Below, piece after piece: positions 25,544 through 33,881 of a stretch of 64,000 nucleotides of DNA. The position numbers were made by a program, and so were the translations under genes. Within the stretch, counting starts at the first letter, position 1; every line of letters starts with the position of its first letter. The stretch covers positions 4,223,501 to 4,287,500 of the forward strand of contig NZ_CP127173.1 of the NCBI RefSeq assembly GCF_030264295.1. The letters run 5' to 3'. The notes beneath the pieces were generated by a model, which made no database searches, had not been told where the DNA came from, and saw only the letters and a list, made by a program, of their open reading frames with translations. The DNA comes from Amycolatopsis nalaikhensis. Lineage in GTDB: Bacteria; Actinomycetota; Actinomycetes; Mycobacteriales; Pseudonocardiaceae.

Positions 25544-26531
25544 CACAGCCCACCGTGACATCGGCGAATCCGTGCCGGCGCGCCACCTCACGGGCCCATT
25601 CCAGCACCGAACCCAGCCGCCACGCCTTGGCCCGGACCCGTTTGCGCGCCAGCACCCGCGAATCGTGATCGGTCACCACGATCGCCTGCTTCTCATCGGC
25701 CAGATCGATCCCCACGATCGCGTTCTGGGGTGGTACCAGCGCCCGCAACCGAGCCAACCGCTCGTTTCGGCGCTTGTCACCACGCGACAGGCCACTACCG
25801 TGGGGCATGACGTCCTCCTCGATGTCCTGGGACTGCAAGCTCGCACACGACATCAGGAGGACGTCCCCGTGATCAACTCGCATCGGCATAGTTCCCTTAC
25901 TACGCCGGGCCGAAGGTCCGGCGGGATGGGCACTGTGAGTGATGACATCTGGGGCTGTGACTCCACGTAAGAGTGATGCCGAGCCGGCGCGGCAGTTGTC
26001 GCCGGAGCAGGCCGCCGCGGCGGCGATGGTGGCCGAGGCCCGGCAGCGGGGGCTGGAGCTGACCGGCCCGAACGGGCTGTTGAAGCTGTTCACCAAGAAC
26101 GTGTTGGAAACCGCGCTGAATGAGGAGATGACCGAGCACCTCGGCCACGAGAAGAATCGTGCCGAGGTGGATCGGGAGTCGACGAACATCCGGAACGGCA
26201 CCCGGTCGAAGACTGTGATTTCGGATGCCGCCGGTGAAGTGCGGATCGAGGTGCCGAGAGATCGGGAAAGCACGTTCGAACCACAAATCGTGAAGAAGCG
26301 GCAACGCCGAATCGGTGATGTGGACGAGATTGTGTTGTCGTTGTATGCGAAAGGGCTCACCACGGGTGAGATTTCCGCGCACTTCGCCGACATTTACGGC
26401 GCGTCGGTTTCGAAGGAAACAATCTCGCGGATCACCGACAAAGTCGTAGCGGAGATGGAGGAATGGGCGCATCGCCCACTGGACGCGGTCTACGCTGCGA
26501 TCTTCATCGACGCGATCGTGGTGAAGGTGCG

Positions 26532-28216
26532 GGTTCTGGCGCTGATCTTGTGAAGCGTGTCGTCGTGATCTAGTGCGCGGCTTAGCGGATCATGATGGCT
26601 GTGCACTGTGGACGCTCAAAGGGTGTTGTGGCCTCACCTATCCCGACTACTGCTCGACAGGGTTGAACGCTCGTCCGGGATGGTGACGGTGTGCGCCCGG
26701 ATGCGTGGGCAGAGCGGGAAGTGCGGGCATTGCGGGGTGTCGTCCACGGTGGTTCACGGTCGGTACCTCCGTCGTATCGCCGATGCGCCGACGGCCGGGA
26801 CGCGGGTCGTCATCGAGTTGCTGGTCCGCCGATTCCGTTGTGTCAATGGCGGATGTGCTGCGGTGACCTTCGCCGAGCAAGTGGCAGGCCTGACACGGCC
26901 GCACTCTCGCTATACTCCATTGCTGCGCGATATGCTTGGTCACCTCGGGCTGGCCATGGCGGGACGTGCCGGAGCCAGGCTCGCGACCGCGTTGGGGATT
27001 CCGGTTGGGCGGGATACCCTCCTTCGCGCGGTTCGGGCGTTACCGGAGAAACCGGTAGGGCACGTGCCGGTGCTCGGAGTGGACGACTTCGCCTTTCGCC
27101 GCGGACGCCGATATGGCACGGTCCTGATCGATCTGCGCACCCATACACCGGTCGACGTGCTGGATAGCCGCGAGGGCGCGGCGCTGGCGACCTGGCTGCG
27201 CCGGCATCCAGGAACCGAGGTCATCTGCCGTGACCGCGCCGGCGGCTACGCCGAGGGTGCACGCACCGGCGCACCCGAGGCGATCCAGGTCGCCGACCGC
27301 TTTCACCTGTGGCAGAACCTGGGCCAGGCCGTGGAACGAACGGTGAACATGCACCGCACGAGTCTGGCCGCGCCACCCATATCGACGACACCTGCTTCCG
27401 CGGCACCATCGATAGTGCAATCCTTACCGGAGAAGAAGATCGTTACGAGACTACGGCAGCAGCACGCCGAGGCGTCCGAGCTGTACGCGGAAGGGTGGTC
27501 GAAAGCGGCCATCGGCCGGGAACTCGGCCTGCACCCGGCGACGGTGCGTAAGCTCGTCACCGCAGGTTCGGTCGATGACTTGATCGCCAAAACCGAACAG
27601 CGAGCTCACATCGTCGACGACTACGTCGAATACCTACACCGCCGGTGGCACGAGGGCGAGCGCAACGCCACTAAGCTCTATCGAGAGATCACCAAGCTCG
27701 GTTACCGCGGTGGGGAACTGGCCGTGCAACGCTATCTGCGGCGGTTCCGCCACGGACGAGGCTTCATCGCACAGCGCGGTCCGAAACCGCCCTCAGTCCG
27801 GGAAGTCACCAGCTGGATCATGACGCACCCCGATCACCTCGACACCGACGAAACCGCCGCCCTGGCCACCATCACCACACGATCACCAGAACTGGATCAG
27901 CTGGCAACCTATGTCCGCGAGTTCGCGACCATGATGACCAAGCTCCGCGGCTACCAGCTCAAACCATGGATCACTGCTGTCGAACAGGACTGCCTGCCGG
28001 CGCTGGCTTCCTTCGCCCGTAACCTCCGCCGCGACTTCGATGCGATCCACAATGGACTTTCGCTGCCTTACAGCTCCGGCCCGGTCGAAGGCGCTGTCAA
28101 CCGCATCAAGATGCTGAAACGCCAAATGTTTGGCCGAGCCAAACTCGACCTCCTCCGCAAACGCATCCTCCTCGCCCCACGATGAGCACCCCAACCACAA
28201 GATCAGCGCCAGAACC
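26532..28216 (+). mobile_element. ISL3-family insertion sequence, 8-bp target duplication
   Basis: This 1685-bp element has perfect terminal inverted repeats beginning GGTTCTGGCGCTGATCTT (26532 onward; complement ending 28216) and a perfect AAGGTGCG duplication at 26524-26531 and 28217-28224. It carries one intact ISL3 transposase and interrupts an IS256 transposase remnant. Confidence 0.94.
26608..28185 (+). CDS. ISL3-family transposase
   Basis: This encodes 525 aa from a GTG. An N-terminal zinc-finger-like segment (GKCGHCGVSSTVVHGRYLRR) and HTH are followed by the DDE core: VPVLGVDDFAFRRGRRYGTVLIDL, EVICRDRAGGYAEGA and QVADRFHLWQNLGQAVERTV. The C-terminal part has a second HTH (IGRELGLHPATVRKLV) and the SSGPVEGAVNRIKMLKRQMFGRA block with the Glu. 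Length is slightly above the family mean because of an inserted HTH region, which occurs in a known long subgroup. It appears intact. Confidence 0.94.
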   Translation: MDAQRVLWPHLSRLLLDRVERSSGMVTVCARMRGQSGKCGHCGVSSTVVHGRYLRRIADAPTAGTRVVIELLVRRFRCVNGGCAAVTFAEQVAGLTRPHSRYTPLLRDMLGHLGLAMAGRAGARLATALGIPVGRDTLLRAVRALPEKPVGHVPVLGVDDFAFRRGRRYGTVLIDLRTHTPVDVLDSREGAALATWLRRHPGTEVICRDRAGGYAEGARTGAPEAIQVADRFHLWQNLGQAVERTVNMHRTSLAAPPISTTPASAAPSIVQSLPEKKIVTRLRQQHAEASELYAEGWSKAAIGRELGLHPATVRKLVTAGSVDDLIAKTEQRAHIVDDYVEYLHRRWHEGERNATKLYREITKLGYRGGELAVQRYLRRFRHGRGFIAQRGPKPPSVREVTSWIMTHPDHLDTDETAALATITTRSPELDQLATYVREFATMMTKLRGYQLKPWITAVEQDCLPALASFARNLRRDFDAIHNGLSLPYSSGPVEGAVNRIKMLKRQMFGRAKLDLLRKRILLAPR

Positions 28217-28504
28217 AAGGTGCGAGACGGCCCAGGTCGCCAACCGGCCGGTGTACGCGGTCATCGGGGTCACCGTGGACGGCCACAAGGACGTCCTGGG
28301 CCTGTGGATGGGCACCGGCGCCGGGGAGGGCGCGAAGTTCTGGATCGCGACCGGGCCAGTGCTGAGGCTGAGCTGAGCCATGCCGAAGCCCTCAGACGTT
28401 GATGCCGAAGCTGCCGCCTTCGTCGCGTCGAACCGTGATCAGTTTGCCGCAGGGGTTTCCTCCCCGTGTTGTGGCCGTACCGCGCTAACACCACGGCCAT
28501 GGCG

Positions 28505-29236
28505 TCACGGTGACACGCCGGCAGCACTGGCCAGCTCCGGTAGCCGACGCTCTGCCCTGCCACTGTCGATGATCCGTCCCTGATGCCGCCACCGCCGCAG
28601 CAGGCGCCGGCCGTAGTTGTTCGTCCCCGCGATCCGGTCCAGCTCCGCGCCGGTCGGTGTGCGGCCCTTGGCCCGCTCGGTCACGTAGTAGGCCCACATC
28701 CGCTGCTCGGCGGTCGGCTCGGCCGACGGGCGAGCCTCGTCCGGGACCACCGCGAGACGCACCACCGAACCGGTCTCGTCGCCGGTCTCGCCCGTCTCGG
28801 TGGGCTCGGTGCTGGTCTCGTTCGCGGTCTCGGCGCGGTGTCGCTTGAGCGCGCGGTTGAGCAACTCGACCGCCAGCAGCAGCGCCAGCGGCGGGCAGGC
28901 CGCGACCGCCACGGCGAACACGCTCAGCTCCGGGGCCGCCGCCACGTTCGCGCACAGCGACAGCACGATGCCGAACACGAAGGACAACCACGCCGCCCAC
29001 CGGCCACCGGCACGGCGGCCGTGGCTGGTTTTCCACAGCTCGACCGTGGCCGTGGTCAGGATGCCGTCCACGATCAACGGCCAGATCGCCGCCGTGGCCT
29101 TGTCGGCACCGAACCGCAACGCGAACTCGCGGCCGTGCCGGTAGGAGGCATACGCCGCGCCAAGCGCCACCAGTGCGGTACAGGCGCACTGCACCCACAG
29201 CGCGCGGTCCCTCCGAGGGGTTGCCGTGGCGCTCAC
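28505..29236 (-). CDS. DUF2637-type membrane protein of integrative elements
   Basis: This encodes 243 aa from a GTG coupled to the upstream gene (GTGA). Four hydrophobic segments lie in residues 12-115 (ALVALGAAYASY, ATAAIWPLIVDGILTTATVEL, AAWLSFVFGIVLSLCANVAAAP, AVAVAACPPLALLLAVELL). The W-x-P-I-V-D-G motif is characteristic of DUF2637, found on actinomycete plasmids and integrative conjugative elements, where such membrane proteins are often linked to spread. A cytoplasmic tail has a helix-turn-helix-like end (GAELDRIAGTNNYGRRLLRRWRHQG). The family assignment is from pattern. Confidence 0.75.
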   Translation of the reverse strand: MSATATPRRDRALWVQCACTALVALGAAYASYRHGREFALRFGADKATAAIWPLIVDGILTTATVELWKTSHGRRAGGRWAAWLSFVFGIVLSLCANVAAAPELSVFAVAVAACPPLALLLAVELLNRALKRHRAETANETSTEPTETGETGDETGSVVRLAVVPDEARPSAEPTAEQRMWAYYVTERAKGRTPTGAELDRIAGTNNYGRRLLRRWRHQGRIIDSGRAERRLPELASAAGVSP

Positions 29237-29430
29237 CGCAGCACACCTCCCGCCGCGCGTCGCGCGTCCGGATCGCAGCCGACGCAGGCGAATACCTGCG
29301 AGCCGGTCACCGACCGACCCACCGGAAGATGTGGAACCCTGACGTCGAGGTAGTCAGCTCCGCACACCACGCAGGCCAGCCCGTCGGCCTGCAACGCCGT
29401 CAGCCCGGCGATGATCGTGTCGCCGCTCAT
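29233..29430 (-). CDS. small Cys-rich protein, coupled to DUF2637 gene
   Basis: This encodes 65 aa with two CxxC motifs (CVVCGADY and CVGCDPD), suggesting a small zinc ribbon. The ATG overlaps the stop of a tiny ORF upstream, and its stop overlaps the GTG of the DUF2637 gene. Small zinc-ribbon proteins in this position are common in actinomycete integrative elements. The function is unknown. Confidence 0.6.
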   Translation of the reverse strand: MSGDTIIAGLTALQADGLACVVCGADYLDVRVPHLPVGRSVTGSQVFACVGCDPDARRAAGGVLR

Positions 29431-29552
29431 CGGGAACCACCCGCCACCAGACGACGGGTGCCCACCGGGCGGATCGTGATCTCAAGGCCTTCGACCAACA
29501 CTTCGCGGTTCGTATGCTGAAGCGTTAGGCCCACCGGAAGTTCTTTGTTCAC
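29427..29552 (-). CDS. tiny ORF coupled to the zinc-ribbon gene
   Basis: This 41-codon frame runs from GTG 29552 (VNKELPVGLTLQHTNREVL) to a TGA that overlaps the ATG of the next gene. It is kept because of that ATGA coupling and the absence of a better frame. The start is not certain, and there is no recognisable domain. Confidence 0.4.
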   Translation of the reverse strand: MNKELPVGLTLQHTNREVLVEGLEITIRPVGTRRLVAGGSR

Positions 29553-29597
29553 ACCGCCCGGCCGCGATACGCGTGCCGGGCGTTGTTTTGTCTGTGG

Positions 29598-30014
29598 GTG
29601 TACGTGGAGTCCTGGACCCTGGAGCAGCTCGACGGCCACGTGTGGGGCGATCCGCCGGACGGCGCGTCCCGGTTGGTGAAGACCGTTCATGAGCTTAGGC
29701 GGAAGCCGGTGGGCCAGCTCGATGCCGAAGACCTGCGCCTCCTGCTCGGCCAGCAGACCGGCGTCGACGCCTTGGTGCCCTACGCGCTGGACGTTCTCGA
29801 GGCGAATCCGCTGGCCGAAGGTGACTACTACCCGGGCGACCTGCTGGTCGCCGTGCTCGGGCTGTCCGGCGAGTTCTGGCGGCGGCACGCCGCGCACGCT
29901 GCCCGGCTGACTCGAATCGTGACCGTCGCGAGTGGAATGGATCTCGACGCTCACCACGCGCCCGCGGATGTCATCGCCGCGGGGATCGCGGAGTACCGGG
30001 CCCGGCGCGGGTAG
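29598..30014 (+). CDS. CdiI-type contact-dependent growth inhibition immunity protein
   Basis: This encodes 138 aa from a GTG at 29598; GTG 29604 is equally possible, and no strong ribosome site decides. The pattern TLEQLDGHVWGDPPDGASRLVKTVHELRRKPVGQL, DLRLLLGQQTGVDALVPYALDVL and EGDYYPGDLLVAVL matches the CDI immunity fold that is common as orphan genes in actinobacteria. Such proteins neutralise a cognate toxin by binding. No CdiA or LXG/RHS toxin gene is next to it, so it is an orphan here, possibly protecting against toxins of neighbours. Confidence 0.75.
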   Translation: MYVESWTLEQLDGHVWGDPPDGASRLVKTVHELRRKPVGQLDAEDLRLLLGQQTGVDALVPYALDVLEANPLAEGDYYPGDLLVAVLGLSGEFWRRHAAHAARLTRIVTVASGMDLDAHHAPADVIAAGIAEYRARRG

Positions 30015-30129
30015 CCGCCGTAGAATCGATGGGGGCTTCCGGCCCTAGTGGTGGTCGACGGCGGCTGCCGATCATGGGTTCGGGTGTCCATTGGCGACCG
30101 ATCCGGGCTGCGACGACAAGGAGGTTGTC

Positions 30130-30498
30130 ATGGCGGGACTTCAGAAGATGAGCCTCGACGAGCCGGAAGAAGTCCGGCCGTTCGAAGATGGCTCCGGGCA
30201 GCTCGAACTCGTCAACCTCGGGGAAGGTGCCGTCGGGCGGGCGACCTTCCGGCCCGGCTGGCAGTGGTCCAAGCACGTCAAGCCCATCGCCGGGACCGAT
30301 AGCTGTCAGGCCGCCCATCGGGGCTATGTCATCTCCGGGCGGATCGCTGTCCGGATGGACGATGGGGACGAAGCCGAGTTCGGGCCCGGGGACTTCATGA
30401 TCTGTGCTCCCGGGCACGATGCCTGGGTTGTCGGGGACGAAGCCTGCGTTCTCATCGATTGGCAGGGCTACGACGACTACGCCAAGCCTCGGTCCTGA
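30130..30498 (+). CDS. cupin-domain protein
   Basis: This encodes 122 aa from an ATG with AAGGAGG 5 bp upstream. The beta-barrel motifs are ATFRPGWQWSKHVKP and HRGYVISGRIAVRMDDGDEAEFGPGDFMICAPGHDAWVVGDE, with His at the metal-type positions. Single-domain cupins may bind metals or small ligands, or act as isomerases or sensors; none can be chosen here. It is monocistronic between the CdiI-type gene and the convergent HEPN gene. Confidence 0.85.
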   Translation: MAGLQKMSLDEPEEVRPFEDGSGQLELVNLGEGAVGRATFRPGWQWSKHVKPIAGTDSCQAAHRGYVISGRIAVRMDDGDEAEFGPGDFMICAPGHDAWVVGDEACVLIDWQGYDDYAKPRS

Positions 30499-30580
30499 GC
30501 CGACAGACCGGCTGAGCGGCGCTCGCGTGTCGCTCAGCCGAGAATCATGTCCCGCGACGGTGGCGGGTGCCGCCAGCCGG

Positions 30581-31939
30581 TCAGGCCGGATCGCGGTATC
30601 GGTGCAGCAGGCTGTTGAAGTTCCGCAGCATGTCAATGGCTTCTTCGGAGACCGGGTCAGGGTGGAAGTGCATGACCTTGTTGCGGATCTCGCGGATCTC
30701 GTCCAGCCGGACGATGAACTTCTGACGATCCAACGGCCAGCCCAGCTTTTCCCAGATGTCCTTCTTCTCCAGTACCCGCTGGTAGTCACCGAAGCCGAGT
30801 TCGTTGAAGCTCTTCACCGGTCTGCTGCAGTGCTTCTGCACGGTCGAAATGTCCAACGCGTGGCTCAAGATCCAGCGAAGCGTCTGGTCCAGCTCACCCA
30901 CTTGGAAGTACGGGGTGGCCATCTCGCCGTAGCGCTGCGCCACATCAGCTGTCGTCACGATACCCTTGACGGCCTTGCTCTCATCCATCACGAACACGAA
31001 CTCGCGCTGCTGCAGCGTGGGAAGGACTTCGAAAAGGTCGCGGTCGTAGGTGACGACCTCTGCGTGGACGAGGGCGTCCGCGACTCTCGCATCGGGCCTC
31101 TGTTGCATGGCCAGCGCGATCGAGCGCCATGTCACGGCCCCGCGCATGGTGCGTGGTCCGCTGAGTACGGCGAGCTGTGAGAAGTCGTTGAGAAGCATTG
31201 TGGTGATGGCTTCTTCAAGCCCGCTGTTGGGGCTGACCGACGCGACCTCATCGAGCGGCGTCAGATTTCCGACCGTCAGGCGGACGTTCAGGTCGCTGCC
31301 TTCCTCATCGCCCTCAGTGGCCGGAAGATCTTCGATATCGACGGACTCCGCGGTCGTGGGTTCCTCCGGGTCGTCGCGAGGCGTGGTCAGCGATACCACC
31401 GTGTCGAGAGTGACCGCGCGGAAACCGGGTGAGGTCACCAGCCCGTGGTTGGCCAGGTCCGCTTCGATCTGACTGACCTGGTCGCCGCGGTCCTTCGCGC
31501 CCCACAACTTCAGGAGTTCGCGGACGGAGATGCGCTCGGGGTCCTGCTGATCGGCGCGTCTCCGCGCCTGCCGCAGATACTCGTGGATGCGGTGACGCGT
31601 CGAGTCCTCGGTCGGCTGGTCGGTCGCGGCCGCCGCGGTCGAGATCGTCTGATCGAGGAACTCCTGCCGGACAGCGTCCAGCAGACGGCCCTCGTCGACC
31701 ACCACCCACGCTCGCCAGCCATCCACCGCCCGCATCCCGGCGGCCACCATGGCCGCGCGCGACGGAGAGCGGAACTCCTCCCCAGCGGGCTCGAGGCGGA
31801 TCCGCCCGTTGTCGGTCACGGTCGCGTCGAACGTGGCACCGACGCGCTTTCGCTTGAACCGGAGCTTCGCGCCGGCTTTGATCAGACCCGCGGCCAGCAG
31901 ATCAGAGACCATGACGCGGCGACCGTCGATCAGGTACAT
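30581..31939 (-). CDS. RAMA-CBS-CBS-HEPN protein, candidate defence effector
   Basis: This encodes 452 aa. Residues 9-92 form a RAMA-like domain (VSDLLAAGLIKAGAKLRF, TFDATVTDNGRIRL, GMRAVDGWRAWV). Residues 115-185 look like a winged-helix module (ISVRELLKLWGAKD, QIEADLANHGLV). Residues 225-345 fit a CBS pair (LTPLDEVASVSPNSGLEEAITTMLLND, LAVLSGPRTMRGAVTW, FVFVMDESKAVKGIVTTADVAQRYG). The last 100 residues are helical and contain RNKVMH (Arg419 to His424), the R-x4-H motif of HEPN ribonucleases with the usual polar residue after Arg. It is third in a minus-strand operon with a SAP-like protein and a ParA-like ATPase. I infer a DNA sensor joined to a nucleotide-gated RNase. Domains are called by pattern. 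Confidence 0.65.
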   Translation of the reverse strand: MYLIDGRRVMVSDLLAAGLIKAGAKLRFKRKRVGATFDATVTDNGRIRLEPAGEEFRSPSRAAMVAAGMRAVDGWRAWVVVDEGRLLDAVRQEFLDQTISTAAAATDQPTEDSTRHRIHEYLRQARRRADQQDPERISVRELLKLWGAKDRGDQVSQIEADLANHGLVTSPGFRAVTLDTVVSLTTPRDDPEEPTTAESVDIEDLPATEGDEEGSDLNVRLTVGNLTPLDEVASVSPNSGLEEAITTMLLNDFSQLAVLSGPRTMRGAVTWRSIALAMQQRPDARVADALVHAEVVTYDRDLFEVLPTLQQREFVFVMDESKAVKGIVTTADVAQRYGEMATPYFQVGELDQTLRWILSHALDISTVQKHCSRPVKSFNELGFGDYQRVLEKKDIWEKLGWPLDRQKFIVRLDEIREIRNKVMHFHPDPVSEEAIDMLRNFNSLLHRYRDPA

Positions 31940-31971
31940 CGAGCGGCCTCCGGTCTCCTCGCCCACCGCGG

Positions 31972-32691
31972 TCACCAGTTCCGCAGACCGGCGAACTTGC
32001 GCCGGGCACCGATGGCTTGCTTGAGCACCCGCCGCCTCAATTCCTTCTGACTTAGGCGTTCGACGCGCGTGAGCTGCAGTTCGGCGGCGACGGCGAGCAA
32101 GCCCTCCCGGTCGAGCTGCTGCTCCTGGAGGTATACGCCCCCCTCTTCCTCGGTGTCGATCTCGCGCAGCCGCGAGGCGATAGCGGCCGCGTCGATTTCC
32201 GGCCTGGTCGTCACCCGTGCCGGCTGTACCTCGTCTCGGCCGACGTGCTGCCTGGTATCCGGTTCGTCGTCTGGCGGCGGAGGAGCCGGGTGAGCTGGGT
32301 GGTTCGGCTCGGCGGTGGGCGCGGCAGCGCGGCCCGGGTCGTGCCCGGCGAGCAGGTCGATGACGTTGGCCTTCCTGAGTCCGCTGTAGTTGCGCAAGCC
32401 CAATGCTTTGGCCACCTTCTTCAAATCCATCACAGTGAAACCAGTGGCGTGCAGGTAGGCCCGTCGCTCTTGTACTGACGACGGCCTTTGGAGGTCCTGA
32501 GCCGCTTGCAATGGATCGCTGGAGGGTTCGGCTCGCAGGCCGGCCGGCGGCGAGGGTGGAGTTTCGCCAGCGCCGAGCACTGCCAATTGCGCGGCGCCGC
32601 TGGCCAACGCCTGGAGTGTGGCCTCGTCCTGGCGCAGCAGGAATTCGTACAACTTGGCTTGCAGGGCCACAAAACTCTTCAGGTCGCTCAC
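31972..32691 (-). CDS. SAP/Rho_N-like helical DNA-binding protein
   Basis: This encodes 239 aa from a GTG coupled to the parA stop (GTGA). The N-terminal helix (LKSFVALQAKLYEFLLRQDEATLQAL) is followed by a Pro-rich linker. There is one SAP/Rho_N-like unit at about 85-115 (TVMDLKKVAKALGLRNYSGLRKANVIDLL) and a likely second at about 190-225 (LDREGLLAVAAELQLTRVERLSQKELRRRVLK). Such helix-extension-helix units bind DNA or RNA. Its place between ParA and the HEPN protein suggests an adaptor, perhaps the ParB-like partner that brings the ATPase to DNA. A 32-bp gap leads to the RAMA/HEPN gene. Confidence 0.6.
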   Translation of the reverse strand: MSDLKSFVALQAKLYEFLLRQDEATLQALASGAAQLAVLGAGETPPSPPAGLRAEPSSDPLQAAQDLQRPSSVQERRAYLHATGFTVMDLKKVAKALGLRNYSGLRKANVIDLLAGHDPGRAAAPTAEPNHPAHPAPPPPDDEPDTRQHVGRDEVQPARVTTRPEIDAAAIASRLREIDTEEEGGVYLQEQQLDREGLLAVAAELQLTRVERLSQKELRRRVLKQAIGARRKFAGLRNW

Positions 32692-33635
32692 CGCTGATCA
32701 CCTGACGCCAGCTCGAGCGCGTTCAGCACCTCGTCGGCCAGTTGGTCGAACTCCCGGACGACCTCATCTCGGCTGTTGGCGCGCAGCATCGCCGGTACAC
32801 CGGTTTCACCAGCGTCGCCGAAGTGGCGAGGGCTGTTGCGGATGCTGCTCTCCAGCACCGGTACTCGTGAGTTCACCAGTACTTCCTGGATGTAGACCTG
32901 TTGCGCCGCGGTCACCTGCTGCGAGTAGATCTGCACCATGGTGAAGACGACCCCAAGGATGCCGGGGTCGATCGGACGGTGATCCCGGGTGCCGCCTTTG
33001 TGGTTCACGAAGTCGTTGAACTGCTGCACCAGGCCGCGGCAATTGCCCACCAGGTAGTCCAATCCCAGCGTGGACAGGTAGTCCGCCTTGGCCGGAACGA
33101 GGATCTGCTCACTGGCGACGATCGCCGTCTTGGTGACGATGCCGAAGTTCGGAGCACAGTCGATGAGCACCAGGTCGTACTCCGCGAAGTGGTTGTCTCG
33201 CAGCGCATTCCGCAGGCAACTGTGGAGGTCCAGGAACTTCCGCTTCGATCCGTCGAGTGTGGTCGCCCCACCGAGTCGCGCGGCGAGCTCCAGATCGATG
33301 TCGATGAGGCCCAGATGCGAAGAGATCAGGTCGAGCCGTCCGCCGGTGCCGCTCAGAACCTGGTTGACCCGCTCCGGCGTGACGACGAGGTCGGCCAGTG
33401 ACGTGTCCCTTCCGGGCAATTCGCTTTCGTACCACTGCTTGATCGTGCGATTGTTGTCCTTGAGCTTGAGGTGCCAGTCATCGATCGAGAAGAACGAGAA
33501 CGTCAAATTCGTCTGCGGATCGAGGTCAAGGAGAAGTACACGCAAGCCACGGCTGGCGGCCACCGCGCCGAGGTTCGCGGTGAGAGTCGTCTTACCCACC
33601 CCGCCCTTGTAGTTCATGACCGCCACGACCCGCAT
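32688..33635 (-). CDS. ParA-family ATPase, first gene of the candidate defence operon
   Basis: This encodes 315 aa, with the start at ATG 33635 after GGGGAGAA. The frame is open to 33758, but the extension is unlike ParA. The deviant Walker A is KGGVGKTT with signature Lys10 and Lys15; the A' motif LLLDLDPQTNLT has Asp39; Walker B lies in YDLVLIDCAPNFG. The protein has an insert with SFFSIDDWHLKLKDNNRTIKQWY, usual for AAA_31 phage and plasmid ParA relatives. No parB or parS is evident. It is coupled to the SAP-like gene, so it most likely serves that system rather than chromosome segregation. Confidence 0.88.
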   Translation of the reverse strand: MRVVAVMNYKGGVGKTTLTANLGAVAASRGLRVLLLDLDPQTNLTFSFFSIDDWHLKLKDNNRTIKQWYESELPGRDTSLADLVVTPERVNQVLSGTGGRLDLISSHLGLIDIDLELAARLGGATTLDGSKRKFLDLHSCLRNALRDNHFAEYDLVLIDCAPNFGIVTKTAIVASEQILVPAKADYLSTLGLDYLVGNCRGLVQQFNDFVNHKGGTRDHRPIDPGILGVVFTMVQIYSQQVTAAQQVYIQEVLVNSRVPVLESSIRNSPRHFGDAGETGVPAMLRANSRDEVVREFDQLADEVLNALELASGDQR

Positions 33636-33881
33636 GCGCTTCTCCCCGGTGGTCTCGTGCTCGTCGGTGCCGGCGAACGATGATCGGATCCGCTCGCCGG
33701 TCCGGCCTACGACCTTCGCAGAAACTCCATCCCGAAAGCAACCGGTTGATTGACGCATCGACGCTGCGTGCTCTACGGGTTAGGCCCATTGTCGTACTTC
33801 TACGGCCGACCCGGTGAGAACCGTGGACGGAGTGTCACGTTATTGGCGGTTATTGTCCAGTTTCTGTCGTTTAATCGGTGG

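Larger units (their letters stand above)
22095..25808 (-). pseudogene. IS110-family transposase split by two other IS elements
   Basis: The frame starts at ATG 25808 (MPHGSGLSRGDKRRNERL), reads IVGIDLADEKQAIVV and VTVGC, and breaks at the IS256 element. It resumes with EPTGHRWRVLDQ, DYTRDKTDDKDAVLIARL and PERLARM, and breaks at the IS5-like element. It ends with GLARFLQ, the SIPGLSTVGAAAIL helix-hairpin-helix, VVKHAGLCPRENSSG and a stop at 22095. Removing both insertions with one copy of each target repeat leaves 447 codons in one frame, so the IS110 gene was whole before it was hit. The DEDD residues (VGIDLAD; TDDKDA) are present. The two insertions separate the gene into three parts that cannot make a working protein. 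Confidence 0.9.
25939..28343 (+). pseudogene. IS256 transposase remnant split by ISL3
   Basis: The N-terminal part runs from ATG 25939 through LTGPNGLLKLFTKNVLETAL, IRNGTRSKTV, IEVPRDRESTFEPQIVKK and AAIFIDAIVVKVR at 26531. The ISL3 element follows, then the frame continues from 28225 with VANRPVYAVIGVTVDG and GLWMGTGAGEGAKFW and ends near 28343, where family similarity stops. One extra C just after the junction (28230 region, GACGGCCCAGG) shifts the frame. The C-terminal half of the transposase is missing. It was therefore damaged at least three times: insertion, frameshift and truncation. Confidence 0.88.

Noticed and set aside
28344..28504. Gene remnant after the IS256 fragment
   Set aside because: Short frames here have no start signal or recognisable motif. 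It is probably a junction remnant, but nothing supports a call.
32688..33635. Chromosome or plasmid partition parA
   Set aside because: No parB gene or parS-like sites are visible, and the gene is coupled to a SAP-like and a RAMA/HEPN gene instead.
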